DNA from: QHXW01 sp963768075
GTDB lineage: Bacteria; Acidobacteriota; Terriglobia; Bryobacterales; Bryobacteraceae
NCBI GenBank assembly: GCA_963768075.1
Contig: CAVYHD010000051.1
Span: 186,001-250,000 of the forward strand
DNA length: 64,000 bases
Direction of reading: 5' to 3'
Shown: positions 26,497 to 35,116 of the stretch, piece by piece
Layout: each line of letters begins with the position of its first letter
Numbering within the stretch: the first letter of the stretch is position 1
Made by a program: the position numbers and the translations under genes
The notes under the pieces: model-generated
The model's input: the letters and a program-made list of their open reading frames with translations, nothing else
The model's database searches: none
Told to the model about the DNA's origin: nothing

Positions 26497-28215
26497 TTAT
26501 CTCGCTTTGAGCAGTAATCCTCTCATAAAATCATCCTCGGGGAAAAGCTCCACGTACCGCTGCATTGTTTCTTTCGCTTCAGAATAGTGTTTAAGATTGA
26601 TGTAGTGCAACGCTAATGATTTGTAAAGCACGGGTGTGTAAGGATTGAGTTCGATTCCGCGCTGGAGCGCTTGGATCGCTTCGCCCGCGCGTCCCGCTCG
26701 GACCGTCACCTCGGCAAGGTCTTCGAAAACAGCGGGTGCGGTGAAGCCCAACTCAATCGCGCGCGTTAGGTGCTGAATAGTTTCTGGATTTAGAACCGGT
26801 GCGCTCCGCAGCATCCTCCGTCCCAACGCAGCCTGCACGAGTGACTGATCCATTGCCGTTTTGCTCAGATCATCGAGGACCTCGGAATAACGCGACTGAT
26901 ACGCGGGATGGCTTCCCATCAGCTCTCCATAGGCTTGGAGCAGCATAACCGGCGGTAGCGACTCGCCGTTTTGCTGATGAGGGCCATTGACGTAAACCAG
27001 ACCCGACAAGGCAGGCGAGCCTTGTGCGAACGCCGCTTCGGGAAGCAGTTCGTCGGACCTCGCGATGATGCGGTGGTTGGTGAGTGCCGAATGCGCGATC
27101 ACCTGGACATCGCGTTTTGGCATGTGACACGCTACACAGTCGTCGCCGAGTTTCTGGCGGGGCGCATCGGGCGCCTTGCAACTGGCATCCGTGTGACATG
27201 TCAGGCACCGTGAGCGATAATATGCCGCCGCTTCGGACGGCCGAGGCATCGCATGAATCCGGTGGCAAGTCAGGCAGCTCAACCGCTCACCGCTCGCCCG
27301 GTAGCATTTGCTCAATTGCATGGAAAAATGATCCTCGAGCAGATCGGATGATGCGCCGGCCGCATCACGCTCGAGAGGAACCCGAAGAATGGCGAGCGTC
27401 TCGCGCAGTGGCATGCCTGGACGAAAATCGGAATAATTCTTGCCCGGCCGAAGCACTCTCGTATCGCTCCCCTGGTGGCAATTCATGCAGATGTCTTCGG
27501 CCAGGCGCGCCGGAAGCTTGGCCGGATTGACAATGGTTCGGTCCGCACCGTTCGAGATAACACTGGCATCAGCCCGGTCGGCGGCATGCAGGGCGCCCGG
27601 GCCGTGGCAGTTTTCGCAGCCGATCGCAAGCTCCTGAAATGGAGGGTCGCCGAACAGGCCGGCGCGATCTTGTATGGGCTGCGGCCTCCCGCTATGGCAC
27701 TCGATACAGCCTGCGGCGATGGGCCGGTTGAAGCCAACATCCGCAGATTCGTATCCAGGAGAGAGGCTCCATTCATGCTTTCGCGAGTAATAAGAAAGCG
27801 GCGCCTGGAACAGGTAGTTGCCGCGACGTATGATGTATGTGTAGCCGTTTACACCGGAACCGATCGCGTACTCAAGCTTGTAAGTTGTCTTGAAAATCTC
27901 GCGGCCTCCTGCGTCCAATTCATATTCGCTTTGATAGAGCGCTGAGCCTCGGCGAGAGACTTCGAAATGACGGTTCAGCTTGCCGCTGAAAATCGATGCG
28001 GCAGCCGCAACGTTGTCCAGTCGAGCGAGATCCGCGGCCGAAGCCATGGAGCGTCCCATGGCGGTGCGCATGTACTCCTGGTACATCTCTTGGTGGCAGC
28101 CTGCGCAGGCTCGCGAACCGATGTACCGCACACCAGGCGCTAGGTTGCGGTAGGGGATATCATCAGCGGCGCCGCGCGCTGTGACGATCGCGAGCACCAT
28201 GAGCAGCCGCTTCAC
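26497..28215 (-). CDS. Seven-haem c-type cytochrome with C-terminal TPRs
   Basis: An exported protein of about 572 residues with seven CxxCH haem-c motifs in order: CAGCH, CIECH, CENCH, CMNCH, CLTCH, CLTCH, CVACH. The last quarter has TPR helices (TAPAVFEDLAEVTVRAGRAGEAIQALQRGIELN). It resembles cytochrome c554-type multihaem proteins (GYTYIIRRGNYLFQAPLSYY). I place the start at GTG 28215 (GTG 28218 is equally possible). It overlaps the upstream TGA in GTGA and begins a signal peptide (VKRLLMVLAIVTARGAADD); the longer open frame upstream is not protein-like. It probably shuttles electrons in the periplasm. Its redox partner is unknown. It is co-transcribed with the 8-haem gene and a fucosidase. 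Confidence 0.88.
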   Translation of the reverse strand: MKRLLMVLAIVTARGAADDIPYRNLAPGVRYIGSRACAGCHQEMYQEYMRTAMGRSMASAADLARLDNVAAAASIFSGKLNRHFEVSRRGSALYQSEYELDAGGREIFKTTYKLEYAIGSGVNGYTYIIRRGNYLFQAPLSYYSRKHEWSLSPGYESADVGFNRPIAAGCIECHSGRPQPIQDRAGLFGDPPFQELAIGCENCHGPGALHAADRADASVISNGADRTIVNPAKLPARLAEDICMNCHQGSDTRVLRPGKNYSDFRPGMPLRETLAILRVPLERDAAGASSDLLEDHFSMQLSKCYRASGERLSCLTCHRIHAMPRPSEAAAYYRSRCLTCHTDASCKAPDAPRQKLGDDCVACHMPKRDVQVIAHSALTNHRIIARSDELLPEAAFAQGSPALSGLVYVNGPHQQNGESLPPVMLLQAYGELMGSHPAYQSRYSEVLDDLSKTAMDQSLVQAALGRRMLRSAPVLNPETIQHLTRAIELGFTAPAVFEDLAEVTVRAGRAGEAIQALQRGIELNPYTPVLYKSLALHYINLKHYSEAKETMQRYVELFPEDDFMRGLLLKAR

Positions 28216-30344
28216 CACGCCTGTAATCGTAACTTGACCCACTGCGCATCCTTCTCCATATGGCAGAGGAGGCAGGCGTTGGGGCTTTCGTCCGGTCCGA
28301 AACGCTCGGTCATCTCCGCATTGGGAATGTCGTCGATCTGATGCGTGCGCGCTTTGAACATAACGCTGTTCATGATGCGGGGCATATGGCAGGCCGCGCA
28401 CCGGCTTGCCTCCGCAGTGGCTGGGTGATGAGTATGCGAGCTGATGTCGGTCACAAACTTGTTATGGCACTGAAGGCACATTTGATCTGGCTTGCCGAGG
28501 AATTTCAATGAAGTCGGGTTGGAAGAGGAATCCGGCGCGTGTGGCTGATGGCAATTCCCGCAATGCGCCTGGCCCTTGCGAAAACAGGCCGAGCGCCGGA
28601 ATGCCTCAGCGATAAAGGTGGTTTCGCGGAATCTGCCATCCTTGTAAAAGGCGCGTCGAGCTAGCTCTCCGTACGGCCGGCTCACATAGGTTGGGGGAAA
28701 GGCTGTGCCCTGGGCCGGGTAATTCACCTCGCCGAGCAAGCCTGGCTGGCGTACAGCCGACTGCGCGTGGCATTGTCCGCAGATGGCCACGTAAGCGCCC
28801 CCGCTGATCCCGCGAAAATTCTGAGTGCCGTGGTCCTTCGTGTTGTCGCCACCCTTTCCTGATGTCATGGCCAAAATGTGATTCTGCCCCGCGCCGTGGC
28901 ACATCTCGCAATTGATGCTTCCCTCGCGAAATTCGTAGTCATGTCCACTCAGTGATCCCGGTTTGCTGAGGCGCAACTGGCTGGTGTGGCAGGGAGCGCA
29001 GTTGATCTGATAGTTCGTCGCTGAGGTGAGCTGATTGAAGCTCGTAACTTCGGCTCGTGGCGAACTGGGTGGATCGATCAGCTTCCAATAGTTGATCCAT
29101 TTCCCCGTGATCGCGCTGTATTGAACCGGGAAAACGTGAATATCGCCGTCAGGCAGGCGGGTCGCGTACGCCTGCTGCCATTTCGATCCGATCGTGTAGT
29201 CGACTGGGTAGGTTCTCCAGCCTCCGGAAGCGTCGCGAACTGCAAAGTAGCACCTATCGTGCTGTACGGACATGCGTGCAACAACGGTGCCCGTTCCATC
29301 GCTGAATTGGTTGTTCGCGCGAAAATCGCCGATTACGTTTTCCGGCTGGTATGGACGAAACATTCGGCCCATGCCTGTCTCTTGCCACGAAGCGTAAATC
29401 GCGGAGTGGCAGGGCTTGCACGACTGCGATCCAGCGTAAGCGCTGATGGACGCATTCGCCGGCTTCGCGGCAAATGACCCTGTAGGCGCGGGCGTGGGTC
29501 CGCCGCTTCGCTCCACGGACTCCACGAATGCTTCGAAGGAAACTCCCGCTGCGAGATTCGAAAGCTTGAAGATGCGCCGCAAATTTTCAAGGGCCTTGGC
29601 CTGCACCGGACCTGGCTTACTCTGAGCCTGTACGAAATAGAATGCAGCATCCTTCGGCTTTGCGAGCGAGAGTTCCGTCAAACCGAGCACGTAGGCGATT
29701 TCCGGCTCGCCCGTCCGAAGCGCCCTGGCCCGCAGAAGATGCTCTTCAGCCTGGTGCATCTTTTGTTCCTTTTCGGGCCCGGCAGCCTTTAGCCCTTCTG
29801 CAATTGCCACGCGGCCCAGCGTAAAGTAACTGGACGCCTTCAGTTCTGCCTGGATCGCTGGCCACTGCGACGTGGAAATAGCAGCGGGCCGATCAAATTG
29901 ATCCAGATATTCGAGGGCGTCGCGCACACTTGCGTCCGCGTCGGCGAACTTCCCAAGTTGCACCTGGACGCCCGCCAACGGCACCAGCAGCAACGGATTC
30001 TCGGGCAACAGCCGCAGCGACTCCCGGCTGAATTGCAAGGCCGGCGCGTCATCATTGAGGTCAATGCAGGCTTTAGCGGCGATTTCGTAGGCCTGCGCAA
30101 GCACCCATGATTGCGGATGACTGGCAATAAAACTCTCGGCAAGTTTGCGTCGCCTTTGTGGCTCCCGAGCACCGTATAACTTTAGAAAATCGTGGCGCTC
30201 CTTGGGATCAGGAATTTGGTCGATAATGCTGAAACGCTGAGTTCCCGCATTCTCACGAAGTAGCACGGTGTCCAGCCCTTGCGCGGACGAAAGGGCGGCT
30301 ATCCCGGACGCGAGCACGACAATCCGTAGTGCTTTGCCACTCAT
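28212..30344 (-). CDS. TPR protein with C-terminal eight-haem cytochrome c domain
   Basis: An exported protein of about 710 residues. ATG 30344 is chosen because it begins a signal peptide (MSGKALRIVVLASGIAALSSAQ) and lies 18 nt after a CATAAT box. The first half is helical TPR-like (RRKLAESFIASHPQSWVLAQAYEIAAKAC; EEHLLRARALRTGEPEIAYVLGLTELSLAK). The second half carries eight haem-c motifs: CKPCH, CAPCH, CEMCH, CGQCH, CGNCH, CLQCH, CAACH, CLLCH. This is the reverse domain order of the next gene, with which it overlaps by 4 bp. The two may form one redox complex with TPR contacts at opposite ends. It is the first gene of the operon that ends in a GH29 fucosidase. Confidence 0.88.
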   Translation of the reverse strand: MSGKALRIVVLASGIAALSSAQGLDTVLLRENAGTQRFSIIDQIPDPKERHDFLKLYGAREPQRRRKLAESFIASHPQSWVLAQAYEIAAKACIDLNDDAPALQFSRESLRLLPENPLLLVPLAGVQVQLGKFADADASVRDALEYLDQFDRPAAISTSQWPAIQAELKASSYFTLGRVAIAEGLKAAGPEKEQKMHQAEEHLLRARALRTGEPEIAYVLGLTELSLAKPKDAAFYFVQAQSKPGPVQAKALENLRRIFKLSNLAAGVSFEAFVESVERSGGPTPAPTGSFAAKPANASISAYAGSQSCKPCHSAIYASWQETGMGRMFRPYQPENVIGDFRANNQFSDGTGTVVARMSVQHDRCYFAVRDASGGWRTYPVDYTIGSKWQQAYATRLPDGDIHVFPVQYSAITGKWINYWKLIDPPSSPRAEVTSFNQLTSATNYQINCAPCHTSQLRLSKPGSLSGHDYEFREGSINCEMCHGAGQNHILAMTSGKGGDNTKDHGTQNFRGISGGAYVAICGQCHAQSAVRQPGLLGEVNYPAQGTAFPPTYVSRPYGELARRAFYKDGRFRETTFIAEAFRRSACFRKGQAHCGNCHQPHAPDSSSNPTSLKFLGKPDQMCLQCHNKFVTDISSHTHHPATAEASRCAACHMPRIMNSVMFKARTHQIDDIPNAEMTERFGPDESPNACLLCHMEKDAQWVKLRLQAW

Positions 30345-30362
30345 ACTGGCCGCCGATTCGAG

Positions 30363-30392
30363 ATTATGCCACGCCCGGCCTCCGTTTGTACC
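30363..30392 (-). promoter_or_regulatory. Probable promoter of the multihaem-fucosidase operon
   Basis: On the minus strand GGTACA (30392-30387, weak -35), an 18-nt spacer and CATAAT (30368-30363, five of six matches). The start codon at 30344 follows 18 nt later, so the leader would be only about 10-12 nt and no Shine-Dalgarno is seen. Confidence 0.4.
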
Positions 30393-30402
30393 GAGTGACA
30401 TC

Positions 30403-30431
30403 TGGACTACGCTGGCTTAAACGTTTACTAT
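30403..30431 (+). promoter_or_regulatory. Probable promoter of the PSCyt/DUF1501 operon
   Basis: TGGACT (30403-30408), a 17-nt spacer and TACTAT (30426-30431), each four of six matches to consensus. The operator at 30416-30428 covers the spacer and part of the -10 box, a classical repressor position. The ATG is 14 nt beyond the -10 box. Confidence 0.45.
30416..30428. promoter_or_regulatory. LacI-type operator in the divergent promoter region
   Basis: CTTAAACGTTTAC, containing the perfect palindrome TAAACGTTTA. The same 13 bases, in the same orientation relative to the downstream gene, occur before the TonB receptor operon at 23923-23935. It overlaps the plus-strand promoter and lies upstream of the minus-strand one, so one bound repressor could affect both operons. 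Confidence 0.6.
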
Positions 30432-30445
30432 CGAAGAGAAACGCA

Positions 30446-33400
30446 ATGTTGCGATTCGGCAGCGGCTTCGGTTTTGTTTGCCTCCTCGCGGCATCGCTAA
30501 CTGCGTCTGAGCCCTCCGTTGAGTTTAACCGCGACATTCGCCCGATATTCTCCGACAAGTGCTATACCTGCCACGGTCCGGATGCCGCCAACCGGAAGAC
30601 CAAGTTGCGGTTCGACGTCGAAAGCGGAGCGAAGATCGAGCTGGGAAAGGGCCGCTTGGCTATCGCGCCGGGCGATCCCTCAAAGAGCGAGGTCTACCGG
30701 CGCATCAGCTCCGACGACAAGGCCATTCGCATGCCGCCCGCTTACATGGACCGGGAAAAGCTGACGGATCGCGAAATCGACTTGATTCGCCGGTGGATCG
30801 ATCAAGGCGCCGTATGGCAGCGCCATTGGTCTTTCATTGCGCCGGTACGGCCGCCTTTGCCAGAGGTACGCCAGCAAGACTGGCCGCGCAATCCCATCGA
30901 CTATTTTGTTCTTCAACGGCTCGAGCGCGAAAATTTGCAGCCTTCCGCCGAAGCTGACCGCCGCACCCTGATTCGGCGAGTTTCTCTGGATTTGACTGGC
31001 TTGCCGCCGACGCCAGGCGAGGTCGAGGCATTCCTAGCTGACGCTTCTCCGACCGCCTACGAAAAAGCTGTGGACCGGCTGCTCGCCTCGCCGCGATATG
31101 CCGAACGCATGGCATTCCGATGGATGGAGGCTGCGCGGTACGGGGATACCAACGGCTATCAGACAGACGGCGTGCGAGAGATGTGGCGCTGGCGTGATTG
31201 GGTGATCAACGCATTCGATCGAAACATGCCGTTCGACCAGTTCACTGTCGAACAGCTTGCCGGCGATCTTTTGCCGAACCCTACTCTCGACCAGCGTATT
31301 GCAACCGCATTCCATCGCAACCACCGTACGACTGCTGAAGGCGGTATTGTGCCGGAGGAATTTCGTGTCGAATACGTCGCCGATCGTGCCGAAACCACAT
31401 CCACTGTGTGGCTCGGGCTGACGGTCGGGTGCGCGCGCTGCCACGATCATAAGTACGATCCCATCAAGCAGAAAGAGTATTATCAACTCTTCGCCTATTT
31501 CAACAACGTTCCCGAAAAAGGGCTGGTCTATAACTTCGGTAACGAGGAACCCTACATCAAGGCGCCCACAGCAGAACGACAGCGCCGGCTCGATGAGTTG
31601 GATCATCGCGTCGCTGAGGCCGGAAGCGAGTGGCGTGCGCTCGAGCCTGAGCTGTTGGATGCCCAGCGGAAATGGGAACGCAAAGTAGCGCGATCAAAGG
31701 CTCCCGATTGGACATTCACTGAGGGACTGACGTTTCATTCTCCGCTCGCAGGCAAGCGTTCATCTGTTGAAGTTGCCGGGTGCGCGAAGGACGAGTCGGA
31801 TTGCGATCTGCCCGTCGTTGACGGCCCCGCGGGTAAGGCGCGGCAGTTCGATGGCAAGCGCTTCCTGGAGACTGACGGCGGCGCGGCAAATTTCGACTAC
31901 CTCCAGCCGTTCACATTCGCCGCGTGGATCAAACCGGAGACGGACAAAGGCGCTATCCTCTCACACTATGAAGATTACTTCGAGGGTCAGGGACACGGGC
32001 TGTATCTGATCGACGGTAAGATCCGGCTGCACGTCGTGTTTCGTTGGACCGACATCGGTCTGCGCGTCGAAACTGTGAATCCCGTGAAGCTCAGGGAATG
32101 GCAGCATGTGCTGGTTACGTACGATGGCAAGCGCAAGGCCTCGGGCGTCCACATCTACGTCAACGGCGAGCCGCAGAAGTTGAACGTCCTGTTCGATGAG
32201 CTCACCTGGCCCATGGATTTCAAGCTGCCTCTGCGCATCGGTGCGGGCGGTGGGTTGCGCTTTAAAGGCGCCATCGACGATGTTCGGGTTTATAGAGTTG
32301 CGCTGACAGCCGAGCAAGCGGCGACAATCCCGCTGCGACAGTCGATCCACGAAATTGCTGCGATGACACCGGAGACGCGCAGCAAAGCGCAAGCGGACAA
32401 GCTCCGATTTGCATTTCTGGAACATGCCGCGCCGAAGGACGTTCGTCATGCCAAGGATGAATTAGCCGCCGCTCGCAAAGACCGGCAGCGATTTTGGGAA
32501 TCCATTCCTACCGTCATGGTGATGGTGGAAAGCGATAAGCCGCGAGACGCGTTCATACTCAAGCGCGGCGCTTATGACAACCCGGGTGAGAAAGTCACCC
32601 CGGGCGTCCCAGCTGTTCTTCCGCCGCTGCGGCCCGAGTGGCCGAACAATCGGTTGGGACTCGCGCGCTGGTTGGTGGACCGCTCGAATCCCCTGACCGC
32701 GCGCGTGACAGTCAATCGTTTTTGGCAGATGTACTTTGGCACGGGGCTGGTGAAAACGGTGCAGGACTTCGGTTCGCAGGGAGATTGGCCAGTTCAGCTC
32801 GACCTGCTGGACTGGCTGGCCACCGAGTTCATGGACGGTGGTTGGAACGTCAAAGCGCTGCAGAAAACCATAGTCATGAGCGCGACCTATCGCCAGTCTT
32901 CCAGAGTTACTCCGGAGTTATTGCAGCGTGATCCGGAAAACCGGCTTCTGGCGAGAGGCCCCCGCTTGCGCCTGGGACCGGAGATGATTCGCGATCAGGC
33001 GCTCGCGGTGTCCGGCTTGCTGGTTGAGAAAGTCGGTGGGCCGTCGGTGAAGCCGTATCAACCGCCGGGACTTTGGCAGGAACTAGGTGGCGGCGACGGT
33101 TACCAGCGGGACCGTGGAGACGGTCTGTACCGGCGGAGCTTGTACACCTATTGGAAGCGTACAGTGGCGCCTCCGTTCATGGTCAACTTCGATTCGCCCA
33201 ATCGCGAAACCTGCACCGTTCGGGAAACGCGAACCAACACGCCCCTGCAGGCGCTCGATCTTATGAACGAAGTCACATTCGTAGAGGCTGCGCGCAAGCT
33301 GGCGGAGCGCATGATGACTGAGGGCGGCAAAGAGCCGGCCGGGAGAATCCGGTTCGCGTATGATCTGGTGCTGGCGCGTCCACCCACGCCCGCCGAAACC

Positions 33401-33586
33401 CAGGTCGTGCTCGATACGCTGCGAGGCTTTGAAACGCGCTACCACGGGGATCGAAAGTCGGCAAAGGAATTTATACATCACGGCGATTCTCTGCTGAACG
33501 CCAAGCTTGATGCGCGCGAACTGGCTGCATACACCAGCGTCGCGAGCCTGATCCTGAATCTGGATGAAACCGTGACGAAGCAGTGA
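30446..33586 (+). CDS. PSCyt1-DUF1549-LamG-DUF1553 protein
   Basis: An exported protein of 1046 residues of the family first noted in planctomycetes. ATG 30446 gives a signal peptide (MLRFGSGFGFVCLLAASLTAS); the longer frame upstream would run through the promoter. Order: one haem-c motif CYTCH (residues 39-43) in a PSCyt1 domain. Next comes DUF1549 (PIDYFVLQRLERENLQPSAEADRRTLIRRVSLDLTGLPPTP, about 150-360, with a second cysteine motif CARCHDHKYDP). A LamG/concanavalin-like domain follows (TFAAWIKPETDKGAILSHYEDYF, about 490-620), then DUF1553 (TARVTVNRFWQMYFGTGLVKTVQDFG, about 740-1010). The biochemical function is unknown; haem and LamG suggest redox activity near a carbohydrate. It is followed 16 bp later by a DUF1501 gene, the usual partner. 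Confidence 0.92.
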   Translation: MLRFGSGFGFVCLLAASLTASEPSVEFNRDIRPIFSDKCYTCHGPDAANRKTKLRFDVESGAKIELGKGRLAIAPGDPSKSEVYRRISSDDKAIRMPPAYMDREKLTDREIDLIRRWIDQGAVWQRHWSFIAPVRPPLPEVRQQDWPRNPIDYFVLQRLERENLQPSAEADRRTLIRRVSLDLTGLPPTPGEVEAFLADASPTAYEKAVDRLLASPRYAERMAFRWMEAARYGDTNGYQTDGVREMWRWRDWVINAFDRNMPFDQFTVEQLAGDLLPNPTLDQRIATAFHRNHRTTAEGGIVPEEFRVEYVADRAETTSTVWLGLTVGCARCHDHKYDPIKQKEYYQLFAYFNNVPEKGLVYNFGNEEPYIKAPTAERQRRLDELDHRVAEAGSEWRALEPELLDAQRKWERKVARSKAPDWTFTEGLTFHSPLAGKRSSVEVAGCAKDESDCDLPVVDGPAGKARQFDGKRFLETDGGAANFDYLQPFTFAAWIKPETDKGAILSHYEDYFEGQGHGLYLIDGKIRLHVVFRWTDIGLRVETVNPVKLREWQHVLVTYDGKRKASGVHIYVNGEPQKLNVLFDELTWPMDFKLPLRIGAGGGLRFKGAIDDVRVYRVALTAEQAATIPLRQSIHEIAAMTPETRSKAQADKLRFAFLEHAAPKDVRHAKDELAAARKDRQRFWESIPTVMVMVESDKPRDAFILKRGAYDNPGEKVTPGVPAVLPPLRPEWPNNRLGLARWLVDRSNPLTARVTVNRFWQMYFGTGLVKTVQDFGSQGDWPVQLDLLDWLATEFMDGGWNVKALQKTIVMSATYRQSSRVTPELLQRDPENRLLARGPRLRLGPEMIRDQALAVSGLLVEKVGGPSVKPYQPPGLWQELGGGDGYQRDRGDGLYRRSLYTYWKRTVAPPFMVNFDSPNRETCTVRETRTNTPLQALDLMNEVTFVEAARKLAERMMTEGGKEPAGRIRFAYDLVLARPPTPAETQVVLDTLRGFETRYHGDRKSAKEFIHHGDSLLNAKLDARELAAYTSVASLILNLDETVTKQ

Positions 33587-33602
33587 GCAGGAGTGAAACC
33601 GA

Positions 33603-35063
33603 ATGGAACCACCTGACGAAACCGGCCTGATGCTGACGCGCCGGCATTTTTTTGGAAGAAGCGCCACCGGTATCGGGATGGCCGCGCTGGCCAGCTTGCT
33701 AGGACAGGAACTGCGGGGTGACAGCACCTCCGGTACTAAGGTACACGGGGGCTTGCCGGGACTTCCGCATTTTCCGCCCAAGGCGAAGCGAGTCATTTAC
33801 CTGTTCCAGTCCGGCGGGCCGTCGCAGATGGAGCTGTTCGATTACAAACCGCGGCTCCAGGAATTTCGCGGCCAGGATCTTCCGGAGTCGGTGCGGATGG
33901 GCCAGCGGCTCACGGGAATGTCAGCGTCGCAATCGAGCTTCCCGGTGGTGCCATCCAAGTTCCAGTTTGCGCGCCAGGGCACTTCTGGAGCATGGGTTAG
34001 CGAGCTGTTGCCGTATACCGCGAAAGCCGCGGACCAGCTCACTTTCATCAAGAGCGTGCACACGGAGGCCATCAATCACGATCCAGCCGTGACCTTCATA
34101 CAGACCGGTTCGCAAATCGCCGGAAGGCCGAGCATCGGCGCGTGGCTCTCGTACGGAATCGGCTCCGAGACCGAGGATCTGCCCGCATTTGTCGTGATGA
34201 TATCGCCCGGGAAAGGCACAGGCGGCCAGCCACTATACGACCGTCTCTGGGGCAGCGGCTTTCTCCCCAGCCGCTACCAGGGAGTCAAATTTCGCTCAGT
34301 TGGCGATCCCGTGCTGTATCTCTCCGATCCCGAGGGCTTTACTTCCAGCGACCGGCGCCGCTTTCTGGATGCTCTCGAAAAACTCAACCATATGAATTTG
34401 GATAGCTTCGGAGACCCCGAAATCTCAACGCGCGTCTCCCAGTACGAGATGGCTTTCCGAATGCAAACGTCGGTACCCGAACTTACGGACCTCTCGAAAG
34501 AGCCGCCACACGTTTTCGATCTCTACGGTGAGGATGCCAAGACGCCCGGAACTTTCGCCGCAAATTGTCTGTTGGCGCGGCGGTTGGCGGAGCGCGGCGT
34601 GCGCTTCATTCAGTTGTTCCACCGCGACTGGGACCATCACGGAAATCTCCCGAAAGAACTTCCCAAACGGTGCAAAGAAGTCGATCAAGCATCCGCCGCG
34701 CTGGTCCAGGATTTGAAGGAGCGCGGCATGCTGGACGAGACGTTGGTGATCTGGGGCGGAGAATTTGGGCGGACGGTCTACTGCCAGGGACGGCTCACGC
34801 CCACCGATTACGGTCGCGACCATCATCCTCGCTGCTTCACAATTTGGATGGCTGGGGGCGGTATCAAGCCCGGTATCACGCTGGGCGAAACTGACGATTA
34901 CTGTTACAACATCACGAAAGACCCCGTCCACGTTTATGATCTGCAGGCTACGATCTTGCGCTGCCTGGGCATCGACCACACCCGTCTGACTTACAAATTT
35001 CAAGGCCGCCATTTCCGGTTGACGGACATCGGCGGGAACGTCGTGAAGTCCATCCTGGCGTAA
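33603..35063 (+). CDS. DUF1501 protein, Tat-exported
   Basis: A 486-residue protein of the DUF1501 family (alkaline-phosphatase/sulfatase-like fold) that almost always follows DUF1549/DUF1553 genes. The start ATG 33603 has CAGGAG 9 nt upstream. The N-terminus has a Tat signal (LTRRHFFGRSATGIGMAALASLL). Family blocks visible are VIYLFQSGGPSQMELFDYKP, HEAINHDPA-like metal-region sequence (VHTEAINHDPAVTFIQTG), ERGVRFIQLFHRDWDHH, and DETLVIWGGEFGR with GRDHHPRCFTIWMAGGG. The His/Asp residues there would fit metal binding. The substrate is unknown. Sulfatase or phosphatase action on the same glycan is a guess from fold. It pairs with the preceding PSCyt gene and is probably controlled by the same LacI-type operator. 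Confidence 0.9.
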   Translation: MEPPDETGLMLTRRHFFGRSATGIGMAALASLLGQELRGDSTSGTKVHGGLPGLPHFPPKAKRVIYLFQSGGPSQMELFDYKPRLQEFRGQDLPESVRMGQRLTGMSASQSSFPVVPSKFQFARQGTSGAWVSELLPYTAKAADQLTFIKSVHTEAINHDPAVTFIQTGSQIAGRPSIGAWLSYGIGSETEDLPAFVVMISPGKGTGGQPLYDRLWGSGFLPSRYQGVKFRSVGDPVLYLSDPEGFTSSDRRRFLDALEKLNHMNLDSFGDPEISTRVSQYEMAFRMQTSVPELTDLSKEPPHVFDLYGEDAKTPGTFAANCLLARRLAERGVRFIQLFHRDWDHHGNLPKELPKRCKEVDQASAALVQDLKERGMLDETLVIWGGEFGRTVYCQGRLTPTDYGRDHHPRCFTIWMAGGGIKPGITLGETDDYCYNITKDPVHVYDLQATILRCLGIDHTRLTYKFQGRHFRLTDIGGNVVKSILA

Positions 35064-35096
35064 TCGGTTGGTCAATTCTGATCGTAGTCCGGGACG

Positions 35097-35102
35097 TATA
35101 AT
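35097..35102 (+). promoter_or_regulatory. -10 box upstream of the VWFA gene
   Basis: A perfect TATAAT, 14 nt before GTG 35117. No good -35 at normal spacing (TTGGTC is 23 nt and TTCTGA 15 nt upstream). The gap to the start codon matches other short-leader genes in this window. Confidence 0.4.
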
Positions 35103-35116
35103 GCAGCCTGAAGGGG

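Noticed and set aside
28216..28401. Upstream extension of the seven-haem cytochrome frame
   Set aside because: It lies inside the eight-haem gene, is Arg/Pro-rich without protein character, and would bury the signal peptide. The GTG overlapping the upstream stop is preferred.
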